A stretch of DNA of 64,000 nt from Paragyromitra xinjiangensis. Its lineage: Eukaryota; Ascomycota; Pezizomycetes; Pezizales; Discinaceae. The notes under the pieces are model-generated. The model was not told where the DNA came from and did not search any database. It saw nothing but the letters and a program-made list of their open reading frames with translations. The position numbers and the translations under genes are program-made. The stretch is from assembly GCA_038503065.1 (NCBI GenBank), contig JBCAMK010000007.1:1178001-1242000 (forward strand). The letters are read 5' to 3'. Below, piece after piece: positions 37,722 to 49,462 of the stretch (the stretch's first letter is position 1; each line of letters begins with the position of its first letter).

Positions 37722-39985
37722 TCAAGAATACCTTCGTCCACCGCCCGGAGGGCCCATCATGTTGCCCCCCATGCCATTGCCCGCCCCGTTATTCCCCATT
37801 TGCATTCGGTAATTCGTTGCCATCATAGGCACGTGAGAATATTCGCCGCCCGCGACGGACATGTTGGACGCAATGTCCGTCACGTTAATGTTTAAGCCGT
37901 TTTGTATAGCAACGGGGCAATCTTTGTGAGCGAGCAATAGGGTCTTAAGAGACATTATCTCTTCTCGTAAGGCAGTGACTTGGGCTGTTAGGGCGTCATT
38001 TTCGCTGGAGTAAAGCTCAACTTTCGCTTGAAGATTCGCAAGCCACTGTTTCTTCCTTTGACGACACTTCAGAGCAGCGACACTAGGAAGACGACATATA
38101 TCAGCACAGGCCTTAAGGCAGACGGTTAACTTAAGGAAATTTGAAACCCTAGAATACTTACCGATTCCGTTCAAGGAAATTTTTCCTCTTTTCCTCATCT
38201 GTCATCTTCTTTCCGTCTTTGCCTGTCTGATTATCGTCCATATCCATTCCATCGTTTCCATCATCACTTCCTCCACTGACGGACTGGCCTTGATTGCCTT
38301 TGGTCTTTTTGTTCTGCTGAGATCTTCCTCCACCTGGACTTTGGTCTTCAGCCTTTCGCCTTGCTGTAGTAGGGCCGGGATTCTTTCCTTTTCTCGCTCT
38401 CGTATTCCGTGAGCCAGAGTTTGTATTCAAATTCTGCATCTCGCCTTCACCTCCAGAATCGCTGAAATCATCGCTGATTTCACTCATCCCTCTAACACTA
38501 TTTGCCATTGAGCCACCGGAAACGGACCTGTTGACGGCGCTACTCATGGCCGCATTATTGGCACTATTAACCACAGCCCTCTTCGCCAGACTTGGGCTCG
38601 AATTCTCAATCGGGCCCCCATTCGAAACAGGCATGCCAGATGGAAGTTGATTACCACCCTGATAGCCCGTACCCACCGCGTTGGTATCTCCTTGCTGATG
38701 CTGGGCTTGCGCCAGCAAAAAGAGCCCACTTGCAGCATTATGAGCTGGGTCGGAGCCATGATAAGGATCTGAGTGCTGTCTAGGTTTTTGCTGATCGTGC
38801 TCGTTATTCAGACCTGAGGCATTCTCCTCAGGCTTAACTGAAATTTGATGAGACGTATTCAAAGGGGGCTGGCTTTTCCTAGCAGCCGCTATTGCTGTTT
38901 TATGAAATTCCATTGTTCCTGGTGTAGCTCCACCACTCCCAACAAATTGAAACATAGCACTCGATGGGGCGGCAAAAATAGATCCAGACCCCCCAGGTGT
39001 CAATCCGCTTCGGATCCCCGACTCGTTAGGAGTTAGACCGGTTCGGATATGAGACTCAAACCCGACTCCGTTGGAGTTGGATGCAGGGCCTTGGAGCATA
39101 GCAGGGGATAATGGTCCAGATCGAAGAGAGTTGAGACCCCAGTTAAGATGGCCTCCTGGTAGTAGAGATGCAGGAGAAGTTATGGCGGTGACTGGTGGAA
39201 GAATAGCTTTAGGTGTGGCAAGAGGGTCGTTAGGAGTTGTGCCTGAATTAGATGCAAAGGATTGTTCGAAAACGTTTGGCTCTTGATCGAGACGGCTGTG
39301 ATGGTTGATGGCGAAATAGTCTGATGGGGTATCTCTTTGGGACTGGCCTGGTGGTGGTGGAGGAAGAGAACGAGGGGCCTGCTGAGCATGATTGGTAGGA
39401 GAACCTGAAGAAGAGTTGGAGGCGTTTGGGGGCGCAGAATTCGCTGCGTCTGGGGGTTGATTGACTGCTACCTGGGGGGGGTGTATCGAGCTTGATGCGT
39501 TCGATGTAGTGTGTAGATGAGAGGTTTTAGGAGAACTTATTTTTGACGAGTCCCTTGGATTGTATGACGATGATGCAGACGAAGGTCGTGAAGGTTTATC
39601 TGTTCATTATCAAAATTGAGTGTTTTCATCCATGGGTCAGCACATATGCATCATCTCGTTGTTGACATTCAAAACCCAGCTCGGTTGTGCCATGCAAAAG
39701 AAACGACAACTCAAGGTATATCACCACACTCAACAATCAATATTTATTACAATATAGAGAAACCAAAATAGAAAAAGGAAAGGAAATGAAGAAAAAAAAT
39801 CAAACATAAAAACCAAAATAAATTTCATTAACAGGAAGCATCAATAACATACCTTCATTCTTGACGTTCGCCCTTTTACTATCCACGGGAGAGCTGGTCC
39901 CCATCCGAGAGTTCGAGTTCGAACTTCCACCGTGTGCAGCACTGCCCGACTGCTGTTGTTGTCTGGCTGCCACAGCCGCTGACAT
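37722..39985 (-). CDS. AtfA/Atf1-like bZIP transcription factor
   Basis: Nuclear CREB/ATF-family activator, normally downstream of the stress MAP kinase (Hog1/Sty1/SakA). Three exons (39985-39853, 39599-38162, 38082-37722) join in phase to give 643 residues. The bZIP lies at about 510-575: basic region NFLERNRVAALKCRQRKKQW, then a leucine zipper reading LQAKVELYSSENDALTAQV. The N-terminal two thirds is Ser/Asn/Pro-rich, with repeated TP and SP sites (GLTPNESG, RSGLTPGGSG, GATPGTMEF) as in the Atf1 stress-activation region. The intron between exons 2 and 3 interrupts the basic region inside the codon for the arginine of ERNR. The C-terminal tail is Gly/Met/Asn-rich. AtfA links osmotic and oxidative stress to conidial survival in other moulds; that role is inferred here. 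Confidence 0.94.
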
Positions 39986-42900
39986 AGTAAAATGATGAGT
40001 GATGACGATTTTGGTGACGATTATGATGGTTGATGTTGGATTCTTGGTTGAGTGACAGCGATAAGGTTGAGGCTTGCTTGATGGGTTGGGAGGGGAGGAT
40101 ACAAGTGAATTGGAAGTGATGTGGGGGGTGTGATGTAGTGATGATGACGATAATCTCTAACTGGCAGGTAAGGCCGATTGCAGAACTACCTAGCGGTGGG
40201 GACAACGACCCTTTTTTTTTCTTCTCTTCTCTTATTTTCGGGACACACACTTGCGCTCTCACACGACACGTTATTATATTTTTTCTTTATCGAGAAGATA
40301 CCGATCGGTGGCTGCTGTACGCAAAGCAGGATCCCAGATTGAAGATTAGAAGGTGGCGGTCGGCGTCGCAGAGAGGATGAGAAAAAAGATATCGGTATGG
40401 TCACTTGCGAGAAGAGGAGGAAGGAGAAGACTGGCTGTCCTGCCTAGCAGCGAATTATCACGCTAGATTAGCAATTAACCCATCGTCCTCTCGGGCCTCC
40501 CGTCGATGTTGATCACTACGGGCATTGGTTGACGGTTCGCGGAGAAACGAAATGCTCGGGGAGGGAAACTGGGGCAGCCAGGTGGCGAACAGGAAGTTGG
40601 GAGGGGGGAGCGATTATGGGGTCACTTACCAGCTGCTCGGTGAGACCGCCGCACGTCCTCTAGCGTGTGTATGAACCGAATGAGATGGGAATAGGGAATG
40701 GTGAACTCGAGATCAACCCTTTCCTTCCCGCGAGAAGAATGTCAAGAAAGAGTAGATGCAAGCCGAATCCGAGTATTTGGTACAAGCAGGGCTCAAGCTG
40801 TCAACAAGCCCGTTGCGCTTGTCGGTGCTTGTCCGCGGTTCTGGCGTTGTGGTGGTGGAAGCGGTGTGGTGTGTGATGTTGCTGGGATTTTGGTGGGTGA
40901 TAGGGGGAAAACCGCTGACGTAGTTGGTCTTTTGTTCGTGTGCCTCCTTTTTTTTTTTCCTGGGTCGCAACTCGCACTTTCTTTCACGAACAATCTTCTA
41001 CGGGAGAATCCTCTTCGGGTATTAATTTTTTTTCTTTCTAGGGGGGAGAGTGGGCCGGCGGTCAAAAGGGCGGGCAGGGAGGCGGGCAGTTCGCCTAACA
41101 GTCTAGTGAGTTGAAATGGTAAAAAGGTCCAAATTCAATCGCAGAAGAGTGTCGATGACGATGTATGCTTGCGATTGAGCGGCAAGCAGGAAGTGTGAAA
41201 TGATGCAAGAGCATTCGAACTTATGCGACCAACACGCGCTCCCCCAAGCCATGCCACCCTATTAGTCAGGAGGCGCTCATGCGGCTCCTTATTGGCTGGC
41301 TGTCTGCTCTGACCCCCGGTCCTCTTGTAAATGAGGTGTGGATGTGGTATGACGTATGACGGTATCTTGCTTGGCCGAGCTGCTGCCCGTTTCGGCTGCT
41401 AATTGCACGCATGCGGTCAAGAGACGTTGGATCTGTCGTCTCTGTTACGGGACTCGGAACGTGGGGCCACGCCTCCAATAGTAGTCTGATTACCTCTTTC
41501 TAACCATCAATCGCGATGTCCTATCGCGAGTCCACTTTTATTGCCAGGTCTTGTTTCGGCGTGTAATCATGAGCCTCAACTATTTTCTGCACAAGACAAG
41601 CTTTCCTAACCACCTCCCATCCAACAAAGCAGCCTGACGTGTCTATCGACTCGGCTATAGCATTGAGAACCCCCCCCAAAATTGGTGCACGGCCTTTCCC
41701 ATACAGCTTCCATCAGAACAGGGATTAAACATTTCCGATTTTCACCAGGTGCATCGATTCGAGATAGCAAATCCCGAGCCGTGCTACTTTTTTCTTTTAA
41801 AAAAAAAAATACATGTAATTGAGACAGAATTATCTTTCAAAAGGTCAAAGTGATGAAATAAACCTCGCAGCAATCAAAACTACTCGATTCCCTCGAAGCT
41901 GATTCTCCACACCGCAAGCTTGGGTGACTGAACAAAAAATGACCAAATTCGATAGGCTGCTTGGAATCATCTTTCGATCGTCAATTACAGCACCCAATTC
42001 ACCAAGACTCAATTTTATAGGCCCTCTAGAGCACAACACGTTCAACAGCCAATAACTATGTGAATAAAAATGCGGCTAAGAAGAGTAGTCTTATCTATAT
42101 CATTACTGGCGGCCAGAAATCGTATTTTACGAGCTGCAAGGGCCGGCGTGACCAGTCGCACAGGTCTTTTTGCTCCCAAAAAGAACCCCGCAGAGGACGG
42201 GGCTGTATTGTCATATTCTCCACGAGACGAGACATGACCGATGGGCAGATATGAAGTTCTGCAAAGCAGGGCCTCCGTGCGTGTACATGACGGTTAAATT
42301 ATCACTTAGTCAATCGAATCAAGATGGGGTATGCACATCTCTCTCTCACGTTGGTGGGACGCTGGCGTTTTCAGAATTGACTGGACCGCTTACCGTATAT
42401 CTCACACAAATTTGTGTTGCATGCGAGCCGGCCCATTCTAAAAACGCCAACGTTTTATGGGCATTTAGGGTATTCACTTATTCTCCGATCCGGAGTGCCG
42501 AATCTCTAGAGGCGCGTGCGGGATCTCTGAAACCGGCAAGATTAAATACGGATCTATTCAGCCCTACCCGATCTTGCACCCTTATCTTGGTTCTCCCACG
42601 CTTCACCTATATTCCTACCCTCACCGTTCCCAATTCCACTGTTTCTATCGGCAGCACCTATCCACGAATCACTATTCCCATTGATGAAAGCTCGCTGCTA
42701 TTTTTGCCCCTAGTATGTATCTGCGAATATTTAATTGGCCTTAGTATGATGCTAGGAACTGACTCTTCTGTCATTTTAGCAAAAATAGCAAAAACCAGCC
42801 CCCTACGTAAGCGGGGGGCTCGCGATCATGTCAGAAAACGGTACAAACACATGAAGCACATCGGATACAAACATGTCCCCAGGATCTCAAATCTCCAAGA

Positions 42901-43827
42901 TCGAACCAGATGCAAACCTCGATCCAACGCATCGATGTTATATCTCATTTCCAGAACCAAGGTGCATAGAAACACTGACCTGGTTTTGGGAAGGAAAAAA
43001 ATACCACAGAACCCAGACCCTATCACCTTGGGCGGTACAAGTTTCATGACAATAGGGCTGATCGAGAATGGGTTTGGGAATAGGCTCACAGCCCGTACTA
43101 CTCTGCGAACGATGAGGCGTGCGCACGGCTGCATATGACAGGTCGCGTGGGGGGTCAGATAGTTATATCACTAATCTACTGTTGCCCTGCATGTCTTCCA
43201 ACGATGTGCACAGGCAACATGTATCGGCAGCAACGTATAATGGTACATTATGATATCTTGAACTTGTAACTGAATAAGCACATAGCAAGTAATTTCCACG
43301 GGTCATGGAAGCCAGATCGTACGCCAGTCGTGATGCCTATTCAGCTAGTCAGGGGTCACAAGGCTAAAATATTGAAAATATGACGTGGTGGCTGAGGAAT
43401 ATCTATGAGTCTCTTGGGATTCTGTGTAAGACGGATGCCTGGCATATATCGAGTGAGAGCGTATGACGGCAACTAACTCGAAGTTTCTCACCGACAATGA
43501 TCTAGCAGTATTACATATACTAAAATAGACTCTCACTGAATATGAAGTGGGGTCTATCTCTATGAAGAGGGTACCCCCAGCGGAAATTTTAGAAAGCCCT
43601 AAGGCCATCTTAACTTCTGTATAAAAACTATACGCAGAACTGACATGCGCAGAACTTGGATAGTGAGAAAACTCTTACTCATTTACTTGCAATCCGTCAT
43701 GTACTCCCCCCCATCGCCCTAGTTTTTCACCCCGGAAATCGGAATCGGAATCGCTAAGTCTAAGTGTGAGAGGTTAGTTATGGGAGGGAGTATGGGAATA
43801 GTAGGGTCTAGAGTTGGCCTAAAAGGG

Positions 43828-43834
43828 AAAAAAA
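43828..43834 (-). terminator. Pol III terminator of tRNA-Ser(GCT)
   Basis: Seven consecutive A on the plus strand give a T7 run on the transcribed sense, starting eleven bases past the tRNA 3' end. Confidence 0.75.
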
Positions 43835-43845
43835 GTATCAAATAT

Positions 43846-43936
43846 CGACAACGACAAGATTCGAACTTGCGCGCCCGAAGGCATCCGCTTACTTGGTAAT
43901 AGCAGGCGAACGTGTTAACCACTCCACCACGTTGTC
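43846..43936 (-). tRNA. tRNA-Ser(GCT) with a 10-nt intron
   Basis: Type II tRNA. Acceptor GACAACG (43936-43930) pairs with CGTTGTC (43853-43847), discriminator G. The D stem is GTG/CAC around GAGTGGTTAA. The anticodon stem TTCGC/GCGGA encloses a 17-nt loop: seven normal loop bases plus a 10-nt intron, TTACCAAGTA (43899-43890), at the canonical position one base 3' of the anticodon. The anticodon GCT is at 43903-43901 and decodes AGC and AGT. The variable arm pairs GCC with GGC. T loop TTCGAAT. Confidence 0.95.
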
Positions 43937-44249
43937 TTGGTAGCCTTGTTGTTTTCCGAATTGTTGGTTTCACTAGAGCTGCGGTCCTTCGTCTCCATGA
44001 ATTTTGGGCGCAACTGTTTCGTACCACCACAAAGTTAGGTTGTACGGCAATAATTCTGGATGGGTTGCCGGTCTGACATACTGTACGAACTAGTACCACT
44101 TATGCGGTCATTTTCCGAAGGCGGTTACAGGCCGTTCGGGAGTTACAATTGCGGCTGATAAGACCCTCGTCTGATTTTTTTCCGCCTGAATTCACATTCC
44201 ATCTCCAACTGGGGTATCCTACTGGTACTGGATATATCCACGGAAAAAA

Positions 44250-44374
44250 AAAACCGAGACTTTGTCTCGGTTTTCTACGAGAGTTTATAGTGCTTTGGGC
44301 AGAGGGGTAAGTCTTGCGACAGGTGGCGGTGAAGTTCTCTCATTGTAAGCGGTAATGGCACCGCCACCTGCCGC
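44250..44374. repeat. two adjacent inverted repeats (hairpins)
   Basis: First, AAAACCGAGAC (44250-44260) and GTCTCGGTTTT (44264-44274) form an 11-bp perfect stem with a TTT loop. Second, CAGGTGGCGGTG (44320-44331) pairs with CACCGCCACCTG (44359-44370); beyond one mismatch the flanking GCG/CGC extends this to 15 of 16 pairs around a 27-nt loop. Both lie within 125 bases in non-coding DNA. They could be a structured RNA, a miniature element, or protein-binding palindromes. The first looks like a bacterial intrinsic terminator, but nothing else here is bacterial. Confidence 0.6.
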
Positions 44375-45019
44375 TAGGCCTACTCCTGCGCCGTAGCACA
44401 GCATGAGATCGACACATGTGCGCACGGTTTCAGCGATAGTGTCTCACTGATACGCATGTACTTATCCTGCCCTCTTTCGTCTAATGGTCTATGCATTTTC
44501 ACTCTGACGAATAATCTGATTCTATGTGGGGAGCGTGACCAGATAATTAATGCGAGGGGAGTTCAGTTCACAAATGAGTCTGTGGCCATATTCTAGTGTT
44601 TGTAATTTCATTTTTCTGTATCGATGTATCTGCTATCTATTGGCGGGCTCTTGAGCCTACTCGTACCGCTAGATAAGTAAACTTTTGTTCGGTCTTTTCG
44701 AGGGTGATGACAAATTGCTATCAATAACATATAATATATTAGCTGAGGTTAACCTTTAACTGCTTCTTTATTTTGAAGCTTTCTTGTTCGTTGGTTTTAA
44801 TCCGCGTGGCTGGGTTGCTAGGCAAAATCGTACTTTACAGTATGTGCGTAGAGTAAGGCATTGCAGCACACGGAGTAAGTTTGTGTTTTACGTTGTGTCA
44901 GGAGGGAACACACCATGCTCCAGAGATTTTATGTGCCACCCAGAAAAAAATTCTTCCCTCAGGATTTTGGCTTAGCCACTGAGGCAAAGTCGCTGAATAA
45001 CTAGCTCAAGGTTGCATTA

Positions 45020-45073
45020 GGAATCTGCAAGTTGATTGATTGATAATTTATACACGCGTGGGAATCTGCAAGT
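45020..45073 (-). mobile_element. 5'-truncated retroelement stub with 13-bp target-site duplication
   Basis: GGAATCTGCAAGT occurs at 45020-45032 and again at 45061-45073. Between the copies are 28 bases, which on the minus strand read CACGCGTGTAT, an AT-rich link, then ATCA-type repeats. The insert shares its core and tail with the candidate retroelement end at 14,410. A direct repeat flanking a severely 5'-truncated tail is the signature of target-primed reverse transcription by a LINE. No coding sequence is left. Confidence 0.6.
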
Positions 45074-47727
45074 GATAATGCCCAGAAACGAATGATTCCT
45101 AAGTACATTTATGTCCCTCGGATGTTTGGCCAAATTAATCTAATTATCGGGTGAGGGAGAATTCGAAACAAGTGGAGGTTGCGAAATCTCTGGTAATACT
45201 AGCTGGGGAACAAATGGCTCCAGAGAAAGACTGATAATACTACATGTAGTAATGTAAAAATTTTACCCGAAACAAATCACTCCGGGGCCCTTCCCTTTCA
45301 TAAGAGAAGCAAAAAACAAAAGCAAAAAGATGAATAGCGATTGTCAGGGACAAAAATCATTCGTATCACCTCTTGAGAAGCTGGTCCCTACACCCTACAA
45401 GAAATGTCTGATGATTGTCGTTCGCCTATGTAACTTCTTATGATCGGCTGCATGCTTGAGAAATCTGTGGTCTCTCCTGTATACAGGGTTCATGATCATC
45501 TTCTCAGGCTCTCGGAAAAGTTATCGTTTTACTGTTCTACAACGTGCCAAATAACCCTTGCTACCTCAATAGGGCAATTTTCTTGTCTGCCTTGCATACT
45601 TGATTTAAATCACAAAGGACCCCCAGCAGCGGATTTGGTGATGGGCGTGAGATGTCTTGCGCTCGTCACTAAGCAGATTGCAGTGACTGAAGGATCTAAT
45701 TGAATGTCATGAAAAGATTGTTGGCCCTTTGTATCTTTGCCGCACCTGATTTGAAACTGAAGGAAGTGGAGCATGATTAACAAGATGTGATTTGATTTTC
45801 CGCATGGCTTGTGCCTGCCGAAGAGGTGGCAGAGTTTCTCAAGATCGGTATGAGAGTGAAGTACCTCGTAATTGTCGCAGAACTGATAAATGACATAGGT
45901 GATGAATCGGGAGTGAGCAAAATATGTGGTTGTGAAGAGAATGTATCATAGCAGTGGAGAATAGAATCCGTGCGTAATTTGTACTAACGAATCATGATAA
46001 CTATGGATAGTTATGAAGATTTTATTGTTGGGGGCCGCGATACGATTACCAGTGTGAAGCACACCTTCTTTAGCTGGCCATAATGGTAATGATATCAACC
46101 CCCCCTAACCTAGGTTCCCAACACGCACTTCCACTAGTGACTGATGAAATTAATGTAGCCTTCGAATTCCAGATGTTAGTTTCATCACGGGAGATCACTC
46201 GTGCTATACCCCACTATCGGATCCTATATGCACATAAGCCTCGCTCCGGGGGCATCTCATGGAGTGGCTGATAGTGTAAGGGGATGGCATTGTTTCTGTT
46301 TCAAGTATTACTATTGGGAAGAGGTAACTTCCGAGATAACCTTGAATAATTCCAGCTCTCTGCCACTGGGGTGGTTTGGATAAGAGGGTCCATAGTAGTG
46401 CTGCAATATGAGATGCAGCTCTCCACCTCAACATGAACGCAGCTGCTACGAATGGGTTCACGAGTCACGGCCTATAATATTACCTAATATTATATTCCAG
46501 ATGCATGGCATCATCTGCTATGACGGGAATGACGTCGGTGTGTGCGTACACGTCAGACCATTTTTCTCTCGTTCCAGCTGTTCGCTGCTAACCAGTGCAT
46601 AGCCTTTCCTTATGGCTGCTCAAAAAAGTCAGTTTCAGATGCCTCGCCCGGGGAAATACCCAATCATCCAGAACTGGTTTCTTTACTGGTTGATTTCATT
46701 GATTTATTGGCCCAGAATTTATATATCAGCAGCGGCTAGCTGAGCTGGGGAAGATCGAGGAATCTTCGTGAAGACGGACCGGAACGCCCCCGTATATTTG
46801 CTTTTTAAGACTTATCAGAGAAGCACTTTGATCTGCAGGCGGAAAGGGGAAGGTTTTCGTAGGTAGGGTCTTTCATTAAGGTACTTAGCGAGCTTTAGAT
46901 TTCTAGGGTGAAAGATATTCGGTGAGGTGAAGTGGACCGTTTGGCCCCGGAACTACTATATAGGACTTCCGGGGAGTAACGTAGAGAGGCCCTAGCCAGC
47001 TCGCCAAGATCGAGTTTGACATCCCCAACTGCATGAACATGCGTCATGCACTGATGCACTGAGGAATTTCTGGAACGCGGTTATTAGACTAGATATGTGG
47101 TGAGCTTGGGTTGACACAAAATCTCTACTAGCGACTGGGCAGTTCTTGATCACTGAGTTTTGCTGTTCCGACTAATAAAAACCAACTATTTCGTTCCACT
47201 AATTCCTTTTCATTGGTTGATATTCTATCTAAGACATTGAGTAAGCACTCGTGATTCGCTGGGTAGGAAAGGGTGTATGGGTATGGCTAGATACTGTTTT
47301 ACTTGCTTATCCGAGAAAGATTGGTGTTTTTGGCCTGATAAGTATTCACAAACCCTAGCCCTATCAATCTTAAAAATTTGGCAGCTCAACTATCTGCTCT
47401 TTTGATGGTACCACGTGGGATAAGCTTTATATTTTACTGTTGTGGCTAAGGTTAAGAGATACTCTACCTTCGCCATATCCCTCCTGGAAGTTGTCATCCT
47501 ACACATGAATACTCTTTAACTAGATTAATTAAAGTGTGAATTTATTTTTCACTTCAAATTCTATCACGTCGCACGGACCTTATTTAAGACCACTTCCCTT
47601 CAAATCTCGTAAAAAGTACAAGAATGTACAAAGCAGATAGAAACACATAACCCAGAGGCTCAAAAAGGCCTGCAAACAGCCCCCACGAAACCCAAAACAT
47701 AGCAAACCCCACGCATCCCCACTAAGC

Positions 47728-48580
47728 TCACGCTTTTGTCTTCTCCAGATACTCTACCAATCCCTCAATTGTACAAACCTTCAAACCCCATTTCCTACCA
47801 AACTCCAAGCACTCATCTCGTCTCATCATCAGCCCATCGTCTTCCTTAACCAACTCACAAATTGCTGAAGCTTCATTTTTCCCTGCCAAACGGCAAAACT
47901 CCACCGCAGCCTCCGTATGCCCTCTCCTCTCCAACACCCCTCCATCAACTGCCCTCAACGGGAACATATGTCCTGGGCTTCGGAAATTTGCCGCGGTGGC
48001 ATTAAGATCTGCGAGCGTTCGCGCGGTAAGAGCACGATCGTAGGAAGAGATACCGGTGCTAATGGACGGGTCACGAGAGTCGAGGGAGATGGTGAAGGCT
48101 GTGCTGTGGGGTTCTTGGTTGTTGGGGACCATTTGAGGAAGCGCGAATCTCTCAATCAAGGTAGGAGAGAGGGGAGCGCATATTAATCCACTATCATATA
48201 TTAGTATATACGAGCTTCGAGTATGCGCTGGTTGGTGACAGCGGGCTGGTGGGCCGAAATAGTGGGGTGGAATGGTACCTGGTCCACCTGACCATGAAGG
48301 CCATCTTCTCAGTAGTGAGATCCTCTGCAGCAATAATGAGGTCGCCTTCATTTTCACGATCGGTAGAATCGAGGACTATGATGAACTCTCCTCTTCCTAT
48401 AGAGTTGCCAGGATTTGTTAGTGACATGTGTCATTCAGTAGCCCTCCGCTCGCCACAGAGGAACTGAGCGGAATTGAGAATCTGGAAGTAGCAAAAGAGA
48501 GTGGAATAGAACTTACGGAAAGCTTCAACTGTTTCTGGTATTGAGCTGAACTTTGGGGTTGCTTCTTCTAGGGAAACCAT
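47728..48580 (-). CDS. RIB3: 3,4-dihydroxy-2-butanone 4-phosphate synthase
   Basis: Converts ribulose 5-phosphate to DHBP plus formate, supplying the four-carbon unit of riboflavin. Three exons (48580-48517, 48396-48279, 48190-47728) join in phase to give 214 residues, close to yeast Rib3. Family motifs are DRENEGDLI (34-42, the metal-binding acidic loop), TSGLICAPL from about 60, [11 protein letters not shown] and [16 protein letters not shown]. The start at 48580 opens [20 protein letters not shown]. The usual His before TSG is Trp here (RWTSG) and the usual RPGH is SPGH; both are small departures to note. It is a monofunctional enzyme, without the GTP cyclohydrolase II half found in bacteria and plants. 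Confidence 0.95.
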
Positions 48581-49462
48581 TTTTTTACTGGTGGGGGTTT
48601 GTTTGGAGGAGGGGTCTATATGCGGCTCTTTGTCTCGTCTATCTCATGCAGTTTAAGCAAAAACACCTTCGAAAGCGCAATTGATCTCGAGGATAGAGCT
48701 ATAATAACAGATGGAAGGGAGGGAGAAGCACTTTAGAACGTGGGACTCTAGATAGGTTATGTACTTCCAAACAGCGTCCTCGGATGGGCCTGCGTGATCG
48801 GCAAGGCACCGAGTGGGAACGTCCAAATGTCAGCATGGGGTGAGGCTGACTTATCCCTGACATCTAACCATTACGTGACGGGAGAAGCCTCTGGACTCGT
48901 CAAGAGAAAACCTTTTCCCTTCACTGACTCGTATTTACGTACATTAAATCCCGAGATCTCTATAACCGACTGTTATTCGGGTCAGTGAAGGTTGGGTAGA
49001 CATTTTTTCCTTCCCTGGTAACATCATCTGAAGAAGATTCGAAAAGTGTTCCCCGCGATTTACCGAGGTCGTATGCAGGTAGCACAAGCCCGCGTTTGCG
49101 GAGTGTGATACCGGCTGGTAGTGCACCCAGGTTGCCCGGCTGAAAATATTTTCACCCAAAACAGGCTGGGTTCGGTCACTGGTAAAACCGCCCGGAAATA
49201 TATGTTAGCCGAGTACACGTATCTAGGAAAAGCTTGTCTGTTTCTGCGCGACAGCAATCATTTCCCACTCGGGCCCTGGTGCCAGTTTAATACCCGGATT
49301 ATATGCATGTGTCACTCAAGTGGGAGGATTGAGAACCAAAGTACTGTAAATTAAATTCAATTGATTCCTTCCTACATAACAGAGCCCGTAATACAGTAGT
49401 TATTTCAAAGAAAATAGACCCTTGGAAGAAATCCCAGATCACACCTGGTGTAAATCAGTTGC
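48581..49462. other. intergenic region between RIB3 and the Dug1-like gene
   Basis: About 0.9 kb. It holds the RIB3 promoter side and the 3' flank of the dipeptidase gene. No element is recognised. Confidence 0.5.

Larger units (their letters stand above)
39986..47727. other. 7.7-kb gene desert around tRNA-Ser(GCT)
   Basis: The largest gap in the window. The right flank of the bZIP gene (39,990-41,100) is presumably promoter and leader. Beyond it I recognise only the tRNA at 43,846, the hairpins at 44,250-44,374 and the retroelement stub at 45,020. A 322-codon plus-strand frame at 42,170-43,138 is long for chance but has non-coding composition (see findings). Two TACATGTA palindromes lie at 41810 and 45241. 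Confidence 0.5.
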
